From assembly GCA_049600855.1 (NCBI GenBank), contig JBMYQA010000079.1, forward strand, positions 1 through 22,365: a stretch of 22,365 nucleotides of DNA, written 5' to 3'. A program made the translations under genes and the position numbers. Shown here one piece after another: positions 22,257-22,365 of the stretch. The stretch's first letter is position 1, and every line of letters begins with the position of its first letter. The notes below the pieces were generated by a model, which did no database searches, was not told the origin of the DNA, and saw only the letters and a program-made list of their open reading frames with translations. The DNA comes from JBMYQA01 sp049600855 (GTDB lineage Bacteria > Bacteroidota > Bacteroidia > Cytophagales > Flammeovirgaceae).

Positions 22257-22365
22257 TGCTTTTGGCTAATCAGCAGGTGGGTAAAATGCTTCATTCATTT
22301 TATTTATGGATTAGTACTACTTTGTCACTTTAAAATAGCTTTCATCACTTATGTAACTTGTCTCA
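22257..22365. other. Intergenic tail of the window
   Basis: I see no gene, RNA or clear terminator in the last 109 bases. The longest minus-strand frame here is only about 14 codons. Confidence 0.5.

Noticed and set aside
1..22365. CRISPR array, intact insertion sequence, prophage or defence island
   Set aside because: I found no regularly spaced repeats, transposase, integrase, phage gene or known defence protein in either strand.

Overview
The window looks like ordinary chromosome from a member of the Bacteroidota, probably Cytophagales or a relative. The evidence is AT-rich sequence with moderate-GC genes, repeated -7 boxes of the Bacteroidota type (TAnnTTTG, several with TTG about 17-22 nt upstream), few convincing Shine-Dalgarno sequences, lipoproteins with acidic residues right after the lipobox cysteine, and families typical of the phylum: a membrane-anchored SurA/PpiD-like foldase, tandem rhomboids of which the second has a DUF6576-like tail, a YHYH-domain lipoprotein and a TPR-SH3 membrane protein.

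Layout. 1-396 is anomalous: a minus-strand stretch resembling the proofreading domain of DNA polymerase I runs directly into the C-terminal third of an ApbE FMN transferase on the plus strand. 624-2732 is the periplasmic foldase, closed by a strong terminator. 3020-4774 holds two adjacent rhomboid proteases. 4844-7652 is a minus-strand block: cell-wall amidase, secreted thioredoxin-fold protein and tsaB. 7653-8280 has no clear gene except a short ORF with an in-frame TGA, plus an imperfect inverted repeat. 8280-10284 carries a DUF2007/zinc-ribbon protein and gltX. A convergent STAS-like gene (10415-10846) shares a bidirectional terminator with gltX. 10847-11547 is a nearly 700-bp gap with hairpins and what looks like decayed coding sequence. 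11548-13837 encodes two exported proteins, one unrecognised and one YHYH lipoprotein with two Ig/cadherin-like repeats. 13924-14874 (minus) is a D-2-hydroxyacid dehydrogenase. 15323-16762 holds a TPR membrane protein and rdgB. Next come tRNA-Ser(UGA), a small membrane protein and a Tat-exported PhoD-like phosphatase lipoprotein (17646-19397). A minus-strand tRNA-Lys(UUU)/tRNA-Leu(GAG) pair has its own promoter and terminators. The window ends with a plus-strand group of three: TPR-TM-SH3 protein, exported RidA-family protein and aldose-1-epimerase family protein.

Functionally the genes are mostly housekeeping: translation (gltX, tsaB, three tRNAs), nucleotide pool cleaning (rdgB), and envelope folding, proteolysis and cell-wall work (foldase, rhomboids, amidase, thioredoxin-like). 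There are also several exported proteins of unclear role. I see no CRISPR array, intact mobile element, phage gene or recognisable defence system. The points most worth a second look are the probable chimeric junction at the left edge, the TGA-interrupted small ORF and nearby inverted repeat (7861-8215), the decayed region 10867-11420, the terminator-like hairpin between the two minus-strand tRNAs, and the exported RidA-like and YHYH proteins.
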